From DAOPZC01 sp035353175 (GTDB taxonomy: Bacteria > Verrucomicrobiota > Kiritimatiellia > RFP12 > UBA1067): 56,418 bases of DNA. Made by a program: the position numbers and the translations under genes. The stretch covers positions 1-56,418 of the forward strand of contig DAOPZC010000027.1 of NCBI GenBank assembly GCA_035353175.1. The letters are read 5' to 3'. Shown one piece after another: positions 26,546-38,476 of this stretch (positions are counted from its first letter, which is position 1; each line of letters opens with the position of its first letter). The notes under the pieces were generated by a model that saw only the letters and a list, made by a program, of their open reading frames with translations, had not been told where the DNA came from and searched no databases.

Positions 26546-27406
26546 TCACCTTTCGCCCCAGCCCAATTTCCGCCTCAGCACGTCGCATGGATTGTAGCCG
26601 TGCAATTCGATGAACGGCACATTACGCGGGCTACGGACGATCTCGACCGTGTCCCCCTTCTGAAGCGGCACCGCATCGCGCCCGTCCAAACTGACAACCA
26701 TCGGCACCGCACACGACAACGCCCGGATTGCGATCCTCACGGTGTCGCGCGTCACCAGCGGGCGCGCTGTGAGCGTGTGCGGGCAGATCATGCAAATCAC
26801 AAAAGCCGACATGTCGGGCAGAAGAACGGGCCCCCCGGTCGAAAGCGAATACGCTGTGCTGCCTGTCGGCGTGGCCACGATGATTCCGTCGCACAAAACC
26901 CGCGCCACCTGCTTGTCGTCCAGAAGCAGCTCCAGTTCCACCGCATGCCCAGTCCCGCCGCGGCTCACGACCACATCGTTCAGCGCGTCGGACAGCACGG
27001 CGCGCTCGCCCTGGAGGTGCGCCACCGCGACCGCGAGAGAGGAACGCGGGCTCACATCGTAGCGGTTCTCGCGCAGCTGCTGCAGCGCATCGCCGAACTG
27101 GTGTTCCTCGACGCTCGTCAGATACCCCAGCGAACCGATGTTCAGTCCCATGAGAGGCAGTCCCTGCCCCGCGACTTGGTGCGCCGCATCCAGCATCGTT
27201 CCGTCCCCGCCCAGCACGACGACGGCCTCAACGCCCTTGGATGCGAACGCCGAGACCGGGCAGACGCGCTCGGCCGGGCAGAACGCCGCGGCACGCTCTT
27301 CCGCGAAGATCGTAAAGCCCATGCCGCTCGCAAGCGAAGCCACGTGCTTAATTGCTTCGACCGCCCGTGACTTCTCGAAATTCGTGATGACGCCGATGGT
27401 TTTCAT
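26546..27406 (-). CDS. nadK: NAD kinase
   Basis: This 286-residue cytoplasmic enzyme phosphorylates NAD to NADP using ATP. The ATG at 27406 is taken because the conserved N-terminal strand MKTIGVITNF starts there. The diagnostic motif VVVLGGDGTMLDAAH, the NAD-site GLNIGSLGYLTSVE, and the glycine-rich CDGIIVATPTGSTAYSLSTGG are all intact. Length fits the family. It lies 108 bp after the methyltransferase gene of the same strand; nadK and tlyA-type genes are neighbours in many bacteria. The gap 27407-27514 shows no clear feature. Confidence 0.97.
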   Translation of the reverse strand: MKTIGVITNFEKSRAVEAIKHVASLASGMGFTIFAEERAAAFCPAERVCPVSAFASKGVEAVVVLGGDGTMLDAAHQVAGQGLPLMGLNIGSLGYLTSVEEHQFGDALQQLRENRYDVSPRSSLAVAVAHLQGERAVLSDALNDVVVSRGGTGHAVELELLLDDKQVARVLCDGIIVATPTGSTAYSLSTGGPVLLPDMSAFVICMICPHTLTARPLVTRDTVRIAIRALSCAVPMVVSLDGRDAVPLQKGDTVEIVRSPRNVPFIELHGYNPCDVLRRKLGWGER

Positions 27407-27514
27407 AATCTTGTCCCTTACTATACCCGCATCGGGAAGAACAGACAAGCGAAGCCGGAAGCCAGATCCTGCATTCCGCCGTTGCGTCCGCGCACTGCAA
27501 AACGGCCACGCCGC

Positions 27515-28246
27515 CTACGGCTTGCGCCACCAGGCGAGGAATTCGACATTGCCTTCCGGACCCAGCAGGGGCGACTGCACGCATCCGAGCCACGCGAGGC
27601 CGAGTGTGCCCGTGCCGAAAGCCTTGATCTCCCCGACGACCGCCTCGCGCACAGCCGGATCGCGCACCACCCCCCTCGGCACGTGCTCGCGCCCGGCCTC
27701 GAACTGCGGCTTGATGAGCGAGACGATCTCCCCGCCACTCGGCAAAACGTCGGCCATCGGCGGCAGGATAAGCCTCAGCGAGATGAAAGAGACATCGGTC
27801 ACCCCCATCTGCGGCTGCTCCGGCAGATCGGAAAGGCGCAGGTAGCGCGCATTGAACTCCTCCATGACCTGCACGCGCGGATCCTGCCGCATCTTCCAGT
27901 GCAGCTGCCCCTTGCCGACATCCACCGCGATCACGCGCGCCGCACCGTGCTGCAGTAGACAATCCGTAAAACCGCCGGTGGAGGACCCCACGTCGATACA
28001 GACCTTGCCCGCCACAACGAAAGCGGGAAAAGCCGCGAAAGCGCCCTCCAGTTTGTCGCCTCCCCGGCTCACGAAACGGGGACGGGCGTCGACGGTCAAC
28101 GGCGCGTCATCGGGATATTTGTGGCCGGGTTTCGTCGCGACTTGTCCCGCCACGCGCACCTCGCCCGCCATAATCAGGCGCTGGGCCAGCTCTTTGCTCT
28201 CAGCCAACCCCGCCTTCACCAGCAACGTGTCCAACCGGTCTTTCAC
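27515..28246 (-). CDS. tlyA: TlyA-family rRNA 2'-O-methyltransferase (hemolysin A-like)
   Basis: The protein has 243 residues from a GTG at 28246, which has GGAGG 4 nt upstream and fits the family N-terminus; an ATG at 28288 would add 14 residues. An S4 RNA-binding domain (about residues 1-60, RLDTLLVKAGLAESKELAQRLI) is followed by an FtsJ-like methyltransferase. Visible there are the SAM motif CIDVGSSTGGFTDCLLQHGA, the DVSFISLRLILPP block and LIKPQFEAGRE. Homologues methylate cytidines in 16S and 23S rRNA. It belongs to a minus-strand pair with nadK and diverges from the prepilin peptidase gene. Confidence 0.93.
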   Translation of the reverse strand: MKDRLDTLLVKAGLAESKELAQRLIMAGEVRVAGQVATKPGHKYPDDAPLTVDARPRFVSRGGDKLEGAFAAFPAFVVAGKVCIDVGSSTGGFTDCLLQHGAARVIAVDVGKGQLHWKMRQDPRVQVMEEFNARYLRLSDLPEQPQMGVTDVSFISLRLILPPMADVLPSGGEIVSLIKPQFEAGREHVPRGVVRDPAVREAVVGEIKAFGTGTLGLAWLGCVQSPLLGPEGNVEFLAWWRKP

Positions 28247-28388
28247 CCGTCCTCCGTACAGAGCGCGTTTAAGGAACGGCCGCATCATACCCCTTTACGC
28301 GGCCCGCCGACAACACGAAATACGGGTTGCTGACCAGCGGCATTTAACGGTAAGATGATCGCATTTAAGAAGATGGGCATGATTCCCT

Positions 28389-29243
28389 ATGAGCGAACAA
28401 GAAATCCGTTTCTTTTTTCTACTTTTCGCGTTTTTCGCGACCTTTTTCGGCGCCTGCGTGGGCAGTTTTCTCAACGTCTGCATTTACCGCATACCGCGCG
28501 ACGAATCGGTGGTGACACCGCGCTCCCACTGCCCGCACTGTAATGCGATGATCCCCTGGTATCTCAATATCCCGGTCTTGAGCTGGCTCTGCCTGCGCGG
28601 CAAATGCGCTTCGTGCAAAGGGCCGATCGCGTTCCGTTACACGCTGGTGGAGATGATGACGGCCATGTTTTTCCTGGCGGTCTACATGAAATGGGCCGCG
28701 CCGTCCGCCATGCACATGTTGCCGATTCCACATCCGCTCATCATTCCCATCTATTGGCTGTTCTTGGCCGGTCTGATCCTGGGCACCTTTGTGGACTTTG
28801 AGCACTTCATCATTCCGGATTCCGTCACGATCGGCGGCATGGTGGCTGGCCCGGTCCTGAGCGCCCTCGTACCCGTGCTGCACGGGCAGGCACTGTGGTG
28901 GCATGGGCTGCTCCATTCCTGTCTCGGCCTCGCCGTCGGCTTCGGCCTGCTCCACGCCGTAGCGTGGATCGGTTCGAAGGCGTTCAAAAAAGAGGCCATG
29001 GGGTTCGGCGACGTCAAACTGATGGGCGCGATCGGCGCATTTCTCGGCTGGAAGGCCGTGCTCTTCACGGTTTTCGCGTCCTCTCTGCTGGGCAGCATAA
29101 GCGGACTTCTGCTCATCGCCTTTGGCGGCGTGAAGCTGCAGAGCCGGATCCCGTTCGGCCCCTACCTCTCGGCCGCAGCCACGATCTGGATCTTCTGGGG
29201 TCCAGCCCTCGTCGGGGCCTACATAAAGTTGCTGGCGCGGTGA
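28389..29243 (+). CDS. pilD: Prepilin peptidase (type IV leader peptidase/N-methyltransferase)
   Basis: This 284-residue polytopic membrane protein cleaves type IV prepilin or type II pseudopilin leaders and methylates the new N-terminus. The zinc-type tetracysteine CPHCNAM and CASCKGP are both present. The two catalytic aspartates lie in GTFVDFEHFIIPD and GFGDVKLMGAIGAFLGWK. About eight hydrophobic segments are seen. No pilin or secretion ATPase gene is in the window. It overlaps no neighbour and is followed 26 bp later by a phosphoribosyltransferase gene, probably in one transcript. Confidence 0.96.
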   Translation: MSEQEIRFFFLLFAFFATFFGACVGSFLNVCIYRIPRDESVVTPRSHCPHCNAMIPWYLNIPVLSWLCLRGKCASCKGPIAFRYTLVEMMTAMFFLAVYMKWAAPSAMHMLPIPHPLIIPIYWLFLAGLILGTFVDFEHFIIPDSVTIGGMVAGPVLSALVPVLHGQALWWHGLLHSCLGLAVGFGLLHAVAWIGSKAFKKEAMGFGDVKLMGAIGAFLGWKAVLFTVFASSLLGSISGLLLIAFGGVKLQSRIPFGPYLSAAATIWIFWGPALVGAYIKLLAR

Positions 29244-29269
29244 GCGGCGCAGCGCGAAAGGGTGACGGC

Positions 29270-29830
29270 ATGTCAGGGAAGATTTACGTTTCCGCCAACG
29301 ACTACGTCAGAGACTGTTTCCGGCTCGCGCGGATGGTGCTTGACTCCGGCTGGATGCCGGACGACCTGATCGCGCTGTGGCGCGGCGGCGCGCCGGTGGG
29401 CGTCAGCGTGCACGAATTCCTCTACTACCACGGGATACGGCCGCGCCATCGCGTTTTAAAATGCCAGTCTTACACGGGAATCAGATCGCGGCAACAGGAG
29501 GTAGTGTTCGAAAACGCCGGCGAGATCATCGGCTCCATCGTCCCCGGCTCCAAGGTCCTCGTCATCGACGACATCTTCGACACCGGCAACACCGCGCGCG
29601 CGCTGTTCGACCGGCTCGCCCCATATCACGCGGACGTCCGGCTCGCCACGGTGTACTGGAAGCCAAGCGGAAACCAGACCTCGCTAAAACCCGACTTTCA
29701 TGTGCGGGAGACGGACGAATGGATCGTTTTTCCGCATGAGCTGGACGGGTTGACCGCCGACGAGGTGCGGGCCAAGGATCCCGTGCTCTTCGAGTTGCTC
29801 CGGCCTTCCCACAAAGGGCAGGCCGAATAA
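29270..29830 (+). CDS. Phosphoribosyltransferase (Gpt/Hpt-like purine salvage type)
   Basis: The protein has 186 residues from an ATG at 29270 preceded by AAAGGGTG. The PRPP-binding loop VLVIDDIFDTGNTARALFD is intact, and LIALWRGGAPVGVSVHEFL is the N-terminal substrate loop. This layout resembles xanthine/hypoxanthine phosphoribosyltransferases, which convert a purine base and PRPP to a nucleotide in the cytoplasm. The base is not predictable by eye. It is probably co-transcribed with the prepilin peptidase gene and converges on the RodZ-like gene. Confidence 0.9.
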   Translation: MSGKIYVSANDYVRDCFRLARMVLDSGWMPDDLIALWRGGAPVGVSVHEFLYYHGIRPRHRVLKCQSYTGIRSRQQEVVFENAGEIIGSIVPGSKVLVIDDIFDTGNTARALFDRLAPYHADVRLATVYWKPSGNQTSLKPDFHVRETDEWIVFPHELDGLTADEVRAKDPVLFELLRPSHKGQAE

Positions 29831-29872
29831 ACTTCCCGTTTCTTTCAAAGTCCGCGCCCTCTGCCAGGCCGC

Positions 29873-30862
29873 TCAGTCCACATACAAATTCGGCGGTGGC
29901 GCAACGTGGTCGATCACGGCGCTGGGAGCTTCTTGAACGTTCGTGCCCGTCATCCTGAACAGGACGCGGACGCCGAACGCCATGCAAACCAGCAACAGGA
30001 GTCCCGCCCCGCCCACCGCCCAGCTCTGCTTCCGCGAAAGTATCCCGGGCAGTTTTCTGGAAACGCCATCCTTCATATCCTCGATCCAGTCGAGGCACTT
30101 CCGACCCACCGTCTGCATGCGCGCCAACGCGCCGTCTTCGCAAGGCTCCTGTTTAAGGGGCTTTCCCGAACTTTCCCCGATGTTGAAGATCGGGTGCTTC
30201 TGCACCCCGCGGGTCAGCTTGGGCACAGCGCCTTCCGCGCGTTTCGACGCAGCCTCTTCCGGCTGATGGCGCGGCGGCTTAGAATGGAATAAATCCGGTT
30301 CGTCCGACTCCGCGTACGGCTCTTCGGGCTCGACCACAAACACATTGCCCGCCGCCACCTTTTCAGGGCGCGACGACATCGCCGCCTGCGCCGACTCGGG
30401 CTCAGGACTCGGCACAGGCGCCTCGCCCTTTAAAACCGGCTTTTCCGCAACGGGAGGGGTTTCTTCAGAGACCGTCAACGGCCGGACAGCCGGACGGGGC
30501 TGGACGGGCTGGCGCTGCGGAGACATTGGGGCCTGACCGGACACCGTCCGCTTTACAGGAACCGGAGCGGCGGCAGATGCCGGCTCAGCGAGGGGCTCCG
30601 GCTTCTTCGTCTTCACGGCCGGCACACGCGCCCCGTCGTAAAGTTCCATGAAATCCCGAATCAGCGGTTCGGGATCCAACTCGAGCAACTCAGCGTAAAG
30701 TTTGATGAACCCGCGCCCGTATATCGGGGCAGCGATACGCCGGAAATCCTCGCGTTCCAGGCATTCCACAATCTGCACGAGCATGCGAGTGTTTTCCGCC
30801 ACATCCAAAGGTGTCAGCCCCTTCTGAACGCGCGCATTCCGCAAAATTTCTCCCAATGCCAT
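29873..30862 (-). CDS. rodZ: RodZ-like helix-turn-helix membrane protein
   Basis: The 329-residue protein has an N-terminal HTH_25 domain at about residues 1-70 (LGEILRNARVQKGLTPLDVA, then PIYGRGFIKLYAELL). A long proline/alanine-rich linker with acidic and basic patches follows, then one transmembrane helix near residues 286-308 (VGGAGLLLLVCMAFGVRVLF). The periplasmic tail is short and lacks the usual beta domain. RodZ links MreB to the envelope in rod-shaped cells. GAGGTG lies 4 nt before the ATG. It starts 20 bp after ftsK in the same direction, consistent with a cell-shape/division unit. Confidence 0.85.
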   Translation of the reverse strand: MALGEILRNARVQKGLTPLDVAENTRMLVQIVECLEREDFRRIAAPIYGRGFIKLYAELLELDPEPLIRDFMELYDGARVPAVKTKKPEPLAEPASAAAPVPVKRTVSGQAPMSPQRQPVQPRPAVRPLTVSEETPPVAEKPVLKGEAPVPSPEPESAQAAMSSRPEKVAAGNVFVVEPEEPYAESDEPDLFHSKPPRHQPEEAASKRAEGAVPKLTRGVQKHPIFNIGESSGKPLKQEPCEDGALARMQTVGRKCLDWIEDMKDGVSRKLPGILSRKQSWAVGGAGLLLLVCMAFGVRVLFRMTGTNVQEAPSAVIDHVAPPPNLYVD

Positions 30863-30881
30863 GGTTCACCTCACCGTTCTG

Positions 30882-33560
30882 CTACACCGTAGCGTTCTCG
30901 TCCTCTTCACTCGTCGCTTCAGATGCCGGGCCCGCCTCGTCCGGCGTGTTGGAAAAACCGGTATTCGTCGGTATCTCATTGTCCAGATCGACCAAGATCT
31001 CACGCGTGCCGGAGCCGACCTGCGGCCCGACGACGCCGCGCGCTTCAAGCGTGTCCATGAGCCGGGCGGCACGCGTGTAACCGATCCCCAACCGCCGTTG
31101 CAGCATCGTTGTCGAAGCCCTCCGCGTCATCCGGATCACCTCGAGCGCATTGGGCATCAACGCGTCATCGGCGTCCTCCTCGGCGGCCGTTCCCTCGGCC
31201 TCTCCGGCGGGGGCTTCATCATCCTCGTCCATCGCGGCGTCGGGGTCGGACTCTTTGATCTTGTCCAGTCTCCCGATCAGAGTCTGATCATAGCAGGGAC
31301 GGCAGTGATCTTTGACGAACGCCACCACCCGTGCGATCTCATCGTCCCCGACCCAGGCGCCCTGGGCACGCATCAGCTGAGACCCCTCTTTCAGGAAAAG
31401 CATGTCGCCTTTACCGATCAGCTCCTCCGCCCCCGGGCTGTCCAAAATCGTGCGGCTGTCGTTGGCCTGCGACACCTTAAACGCGATACGTCCGGGGATG
31501 TTGGCCTTGATCGTCCCCGTGATCACATCGACCGACGGACGCTGCGTGGCCAGGATCAGGTGGATGCCGACCGCACGCGAAAGCGAGGTCAGCCGGCTGA
31601 TCGCGGGCTCGACCTCCTTGCCAACCGCCGACATGATGTCCGCGACCTCGTCGACCACGATGACGATATACGGCAACCGGGCCGGCACATCATCGGTCGA
31701 CGCCGCGGGCTTGGCCTCCGCTCCGCTTTCGTCGAACAGCTCTTCCTGCATCGCGACTTGACGGTTGTTGAATGCCACGATGTTCCGGCAGCCGACCTTC
31801 TGCAGGAGACGGTACCGCTTCTCCATCTCCATAATCGCCCACCGCAGTCCGAATGCCACTTTTTTGGGATCGTTGATCACCGGCACGAGCAGATGCGGCA
31901 ACTCGTTGTAACAGGTGAATTCCACCCTCTTAGGGTCGACCAAGATCAGGCGGAGCTGTTCCGGCGTGCGACTCATGAGGAAACCGTTCAAGATCGCATT
32001 CAGGCACACGCTCTTTCCCGACCCCGTCGCCCCCGCCACCAGCAGGTGCGGCGCTTTTGCCAGATCGTAAATCAGGTCGTTACCGGCCACATCTTTGCCC
32101 AGCACCAGCGGGACCTCGAGCTTGCAGTGCCGCCAAGACTCGCCCTCCACCACCTCGCGGAACGTGACAGGACGGGCGCGCCGGTTGGGGATCTCGATGC
32201 CGACCGCATTCTTGCCCGGAATCGGCGCCTGGACGCGGAGACTTGTGGCCTCCAGCGCCATCTGCAGATTGGCTGTCAGGCTGGCAATGCGTTCGACTTT
32301 GATGTTCGGAGCCGGACGCAGCTCATACTGCGTCACGACCGGCCCGGGGGTCGTGCCGACGACCTCGACCGGGACATTAAACTGTTTCAGCGTCTCGACC
32401 AGCACAGCCGCGGTCTCTTCGATGTTGCCGTGGTCCGCAGTCCCTCTCGGAATGGGATTGAGCAGTTCCACGGAGGGCAGCGGATAGTCGGCGAGATTGG
32501 GCGCCGATTCCACCTCGGCGGGCGCGGGCGGCGGCGCGATGGCAGCGCGCTTCCGGACGGGCGGATCGGTCTCCGGCGCAGCAACAGCCGAAGCGGAAGC
32601 CGCACGCTGCCGCTCCCGTTCACGCTCGGCCGCCGCGACTTGACGCGCCTCCTCGGCGCGGCGGCGGATCAGATCGGCCGCCTGCACGTAGTCCACGGCC
32701 TCTCGCCGTTCATTCCGGGCGCCGTCGTTCTGCGCCGTCTGAGCCTGTTCGTTCTGCGCATCCAGCTTGCGCTGGCGCTCGGCTTTACGCGTCTCGCTCT
32801 CGCGGCGACGCTCCTCTTCACGCGCCAGCCGTGCCTCGTCCCTGGCGCGTCGGGCCGCTTCTTTGATGGCTTGCCGTTGCATCCGTTCGCGCTCGCGCGG
32901 CGTCAGACCGTCATCCGCGACCGCAGGGGAAAACCCGGCGTCGGAAGCCTCTCCGGCCGCCTGACGCGCTTCCCACCAGCCGGTCAAACGCCCCAACCCC
33001 GCAAACAGAGTGCGCAGTCCAATCGCCATGGCGAGGGCAAACAGCATGATGCTGATCATCAGCATGCCCCCGCCCACGGGGCTGAACCAGCGGGCCAACA
33101 GCCGGGTCATGATCCAATACCCGATGGCGCCCCCCGCATTGGGCTTGAGGTTCAGACGTTCCAGGGCGCCGTCGAAGACCGTGGCGCTTCCCAACTGCAC
33201 CAGACAACAAAGCGCGACGATGAAAAGAATCATCCAGAACGCGCGGCGGCCGATACGCACGATCCTGCCGTACAAAAGCATGCCGCTGAATACCAGCACG
33301 AAAACGGGCACCAGCCAGACGGTCAGCCCCATCAGGCTGTAACCGATGAAGACCGACCATGCGCCCACGACCCCGATCAGATTCGCGGGCGGATCGAGCG
33401 GCGGCGCGTTCAACCATGAAATATCGCGCCAATTGTACGTGATCAAGCTCAGCAGAGGGAACAGCGCGATCGGGAAAAGCAAAATCCCGGCCACGCGGCG
33501 GTGTATCCGCCGGTCGAGTTCGAGCCTGTCCTGCGATTTGTCTATAGAAAATTCGTCCAT
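30882..33560 (-). CDS. ftsK: FtsK/SpoIIIE DNA translocase
   Basis: The 892-residue septal motor pumps chromosome ends during division. Four or five hydrophobic segments lie in residues about 25-190. A highly charged Arg/Glu/Ala linker follows (about 200-340), then the alpha and beta motor domains with Walker A GATGSGKSVCLNA (Lys516) and Walker B region YIVIVVDEVADIM. The C-terminal gamma winged helix (RRASTTMLQRRLGIGYTRAA) would read KOPS-like sequences. It lies 12 bp after the YbbR gene and 20 bp before the RodZ-like gene, so it is the middle of a long minus-strand operon from ftsH. Confidence 0.97.
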   Translation of the reverse strand: MDEFSIDKSQDRLELDRRIHRRVAGILLFPIALFPLLSLITYNWRDISWLNAPPLDPPANLIGVVGAWSVFIGYSLMGLTVWLVPVFVLVFSGMLLYGRIVRIGRRAFWMILFIVALCCLVQLGSATVFDGALERLNLKPNAGGAIGYWIMTRLLARWFSPVGGGMLMISIMLFALAMAIGLRTLFAGLGRLTGWWEARQAAGEASDAGFSPAVADDGLTPRERERMQRQAIKEAARRARDEARLAREEERRRESETRKAERQRKLDAQNEQAQTAQNDGARNERREAVDYVQAADLIRRRAEEARQVAAAERERERQRAASASAVAAPETDPPVRKRAAIAPPPAPAEVESAPNLADYPLPSVELLNPIPRGTADHGNIEETAAVLVETLKQFNVPVEVVGTTPGPVVTQYELRPAPNIKVERIASLTANLQMALEATSLRVQAPIPGKNAVGIEIPNRRARPVTFREVVEGESWRHCKLEVPLVLGKDVAGNDLIYDLAKAPHLLVAGATGSGKSVCLNAILNGFLMSRTPEQLRLILVDPKRVEFTCYNELPHLLVPVINDPKKVAFGLRWAIMEMEKRYRLLQKVGCRNIVAFNNRQVAMQEELFDESGAEAKPAASTDDVPARLPYIVIVVDEVADIMSAVGKEVEPAISRLTSLSRAVGIHLILATQRPSVDVITGTIKANIPGRIAFKVSQANDSRTILDSPGAEELIGKGDMLFLKEGSQLMRAQGAWVGDDEIARVVAFVKDHCRPCYDQTLIGRLDKIKESDPDAAMDEDDEAPAGEAEGTAAEEDADDALMPNALEVIRMTRRASTTMLQRRLGIGYTRAARLMDTLEARGVVGPQVGSGTREILVDLDNEIPTNTGFSNTPDEAGPASEATSEEDENATV

Positions 33561-33572
33561 TTCAAAAAACCA

Positions 33573-34601
33573 TCACTGCTTGTCTTGCGCGCCTGCGGGC
33601 TTTGAGGTCAAAGGCGGCAGCGCGACCGGAATCAGCTTAACCGTTGTCGGCACCGGCAGAACCTCGTCAATAACCAGCCCTTGCTGAACATGAACCAGCA
33701 CGGGGACCTGGTTCGTTTCCAAAATCGACGTCAGGGGAATGTTTCCGTTGACCGACGCGATGATTTGCCCGAACGTGATGGCTTTCACCACTTCCGAGCG
33801 CCCCGTCACCTCGACATCCACCCACTGCGGATCGGTAATCCATCTGTTCGCCGACGCCGCCGGCTGAGACACAACGACCGGCACATGCTCAATCCGCGCC
33901 GTCGCCTTCTCGCTGATGACCATCACGTTCACAACCATGTCGGACGGCTCCACGACGGCATTCACCGCATCGCCAGGCGGATAGAGCCGGACGTTGGTCG
34001 TGAAAGACTGAGAGCGCCCTTCGACGTCAATGACATCCGTCTGGATCTGGACTTTTCCGGCATCCAGCGGGCTCAGCAAACGTCGAGAACCTTTCACCAC
34101 CGCGTTCGTCTGCTCGTACACGAGCTGCACACGGCCTCTGGCCCTGCCCTGCACGACGGGGGAAGCCACGGCCAACTGCAGAGACATCGGCACATCGAAC
34201 TTCACGACCACAACGCTGGGCTCGATCTTCACGACCCGCACGCCCCGCACGCCCCGCAAGCTCGTGCTCCGGATCTTGACGGGAACCGTATCCAGCAACG
34301 AATTCTTTTTTTGTTTCGGCCGAACCATGCAACTTGCCTTCGAAACGTCAAGCTTGCTCACTTCCGCATACGACCCCCGCAGCGTGATCTGGACGGAGCG
34401 GGGCTCCACCGACTCGATCGCCGCGCCCATGGTGTTCGAGTCGAAATCGGTCACGACGGGCACCGTCACGACCTGCAGGTGACTGATTTCCGCACGAATC
34501 GCGAAATGGATCAGGATCGCGATGACCAGTGAGAGCAGCTTCCAGTAACCGTTCTTAATGAAAACGATCCGGAGGAATGACATGACTTTATCGGGACGCA
34601 T
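33573..34601 (-). CDS. YbbR-domain protein, partner of diadenylate cyclase
   Basis: The 342-residue protein has one N-terminal membrane helix (LLSLVIAILIHFAIRAEI) followed by about three repeated YbbR beta domains facing outside; examples of the repeat are VEPRSVQITLRGSYAEVSKL and the segment ending WVDVEVTGRSEVVKAI. CdaR/YbbR proteins bind CdaA and tune c-di-AMP synthesis. The start overlaps the end of cdaA by 14 bp and GGAGGA sits just before this ATG, so coupling is likely. A start six codons later (MSFLRIV) is possible but has a poorer site. The tail is proline-rich. Confidence 0.9.
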   Translation of the reverse strand: MRPDKVMSFLRIVFIKNGYWKLLSLVIAILIHFAIRAEISHLQVVTVPVVTDFDSNTMGAAIESVEPRSVQITLRGSYAEVSKLDVSKASCMVRPKQKKNSLLDTVPVKIRSTSLRGVRGVRVVKIEPSVVVVKFDVPMSLQLAVASPVVQGRARGRVQLVYEQTNAVVKGSRRLLSPLDAGKVQIQTDVIDVEGRSQSFTTNVRLYPPGDAVNAVVEPSDMVVNVMVISEKATARIEHVPVVVSQPAASANRWITDPQWVDVEVTGRSEVVKAITFGQIIASVNGNIPLTSILETNQVPVLVHVQQGLVIDEVLPVPTTVKLIPVALPPLTSKPAGAQDKQ

Positions 34602-35451
34602 GGTCTTCCTCCTCCACGTCGTTCCGACGGCTGCGCACGAGCCTGATGACTTGAGCCGTCACCCAATCGGTCACGGATCCAGTCCCCCGTGTTTCATAGG
34701 GCATGGCTTTCTTGAGCCACCGCAACAGCACCTTCTCGATTTTCTCATCGCCGTAACGGTGAAGACGGCCGTTGTGCGCAACCGAAATCTTGCCGGTTTC
34801 CTCCGACACCACCACGATCACCGCATCCGTATCTTCGCTCAGTCCGACCGCGGCACGATGCCGCATTCCCGAAGTGGCCAACTCGCCCTGGTTGGACACC
34901 GGAAAAAGGCAATGCGCGGCCGCCACGCGGCCGTCGCGAATAATGATCCCGCCGTCATGCAGCGGCAGGGGCGGCGTGAAAATTGAGATCAGGAGTTCGT
35001 GGCTGACCAGCGCGTTGAGTTTAACGCCGGAGTCCTCGTAGCCGCCGAGCGAAATGCCCCGCTCGACAGCGATCAACGCCCCGATCTTCATTTTCGAAAG
35101 GCTGGTCACACACCGGCACAGCTTCTCAGGAACTGACTCCTGGCGCAACGCGAACTGCCTGTCAAACAAACGCTGGCCTCCAACCAGCGCCAACATCCGG
35201 CGGATCTCCTGCTGGAAAACCACCACCATGCTCAGCGCCAGATAGATCAGCAGAAAATAGACGACGCGCGCCAACACATCGAAATTGAAGAGGTAAGTGA
35301 AGAGCAACAGCAAGACAACCAGCATGCAAAAGCCCAGCAGCACCTGAGCGTTACGCGTGCCTTTGACGAAACGGATGAGCGCATAGATCCCCATGTAAAG
35401 AATCAGGATCTGAAGCACATCGTTAATGCCGATCTGTACCCCATCGAACAT
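34588..35451 (-). CDS. cdaA: Diadenylate cyclase CdaA (c-di-AMP synthase)
   Basis: The protein has 287 residues from an ATG at 35451, where the conserved start MFDGVQIGINDVLQ begins. Three transmembrane helices occupy about residues 10-85. The DAC catalytic domain follows with DGGIIIRDGRVAAAHC (the canonical DGA motif appears as DGG) and GMRHRAAVGLSEDTDAVI (the RHR motif). It makes c-di-AMP from two ATP. The context folP-cdaA-ybbR is widespread in bacteria. Here ftsH lies upstream and ftsK downstream, so the second messenger gene is embedded in a division and proteostasis operon. Confidence 0.96.
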   Translation of the reverse strand: MFDGVQIGINDVLQILILYMGIYALIRFVKGTRNAQVLLGFCMLVVLLLLFTYLFNFDVLARVVYFLLIYLALSMVVVFQQEIRRMLALVGGQRLFDRQFALRQESVPEKLCRCVTSLSKMKIGALIAVERGISLGGYEDSGVKLNALVSHELLISIFTPPLPLHDGGIIIRDGRVAAAHCLFPVSNQGELATSGMRHRAAVGLSEDTDAVIVVVSEETGKISVAHNGRLHRYGDEKIEKVLLRWLKKAMPYETRGTGSVTDWVTAQVIRLVRSRRNDVEEEDHASR

Positions 35452-35507
35452 ACTACCGTCGCATCCCTTATGCGCCTCGAACGGGGCGCCCTCGGCTCCT
35501 TGGGGTT

Positions 35508-36379
35508 TCACGCCCCCCGGCTCAAACCTTCTTTCGCCTTGTCCAACTCCCGAACCGTCGTCAACGCCTGACGGGTCGCCTTCACGTCATGCACGCGCAC
35601 GACGGATACGCCGTGCGACGCACACCACACGGCGATACCGACACTGCCGCCGACACGGTCAGCCGCGACCGGTTCGCCGCACAGTTCGCCAATGAACCGC
35701 TTACGCGACGCCCCGACCAACAGCGGCGCAATCCGGGCCAGGCGTTCCGTCTCCGCCAACAGCGCCAGATTGTGCGTCGTCGTCTTCGCGAATCCGATGC
35801 CCGGATCAATCACCACGCGCTCGCGGGCAATCCCCTGGGCCTCGGCATACGTCGCGGCTTCCTTCAGCGCGTCTTCCACTTCGGCGACGACATCGTCGTA
35901 AACCGCACACCGCGCCATCGTTTGAGGCGTCCCGCGCAGGTGCATCACAACAACGCCCGCGCCCGTCTCGCGCACGGCCGCCGCCATCGCGGCGTCGGCG
36001 GCAAACGGCATGATGTCGTTGACGATGCACGCGCCGGCGTCCACCGCGGCCCGCGCCACCGTCGGACGGCGCGTATCCACCGAAACCGGCACGCCGGACT
36101 TCTCGGCCAGCGCACGGATGACCGGCAAGACCCGCCGCAACTCTTCCGCCTCATCCACCTCTGCGGAACCAGGGCGCGTCGACTCCCCGCCGACGTCCAG
36201 CAGGTCGGCACCTTCGGCGGCCAACTCCAAGCCGTGCGCGACAGCACGACCGGCGTCGAACCAAAGGCCGCCGTCCGAAAACGAGTCGGGCGTCACGTTG
36301 ACGATCCCCATCACCTGCGTCCGCGCAAGCGGAATCCGCCGGTCACAGCATCGCCAGACACGCTCTCCCGCCTCTGACA

Positions 36380-36383
<4 letters not shown>
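35508..36383 (-). CDS. folP: Dihydropteroate synthase
   Basis: This 291-residue TIM-barrel enzyme joins p-aminobenzoate to dihydropterin pyrophosphate in folate synthesis and is the sulfonamide target. Motifs present: MGIVNVTPDSFSDGG, LLDVGGESTRPGS, PVSVDTRRPTVA, NDIM, VIDPGIGFAKTTTHNL, LVGASRKRFIGEL and VRVHDV. The ATG at 36383 overlaps the ftsH stop codon (ATGA), indicating translational coupling. A further C-terminal segment of about 20 charged residues follows the barrel. Confidence 0.97.
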
Positions 36384-38467
<2,084 letters not shown>

Positions 38468-38476
38468 AGGTTTTAT

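Noticed and set aside
30861..33419. Plus-strand frame of about 850 residues opposite ftsK
   Set aside because: Its product is Arg/His/Gln-rich without any domain; the ftsK frame is fully conserved.
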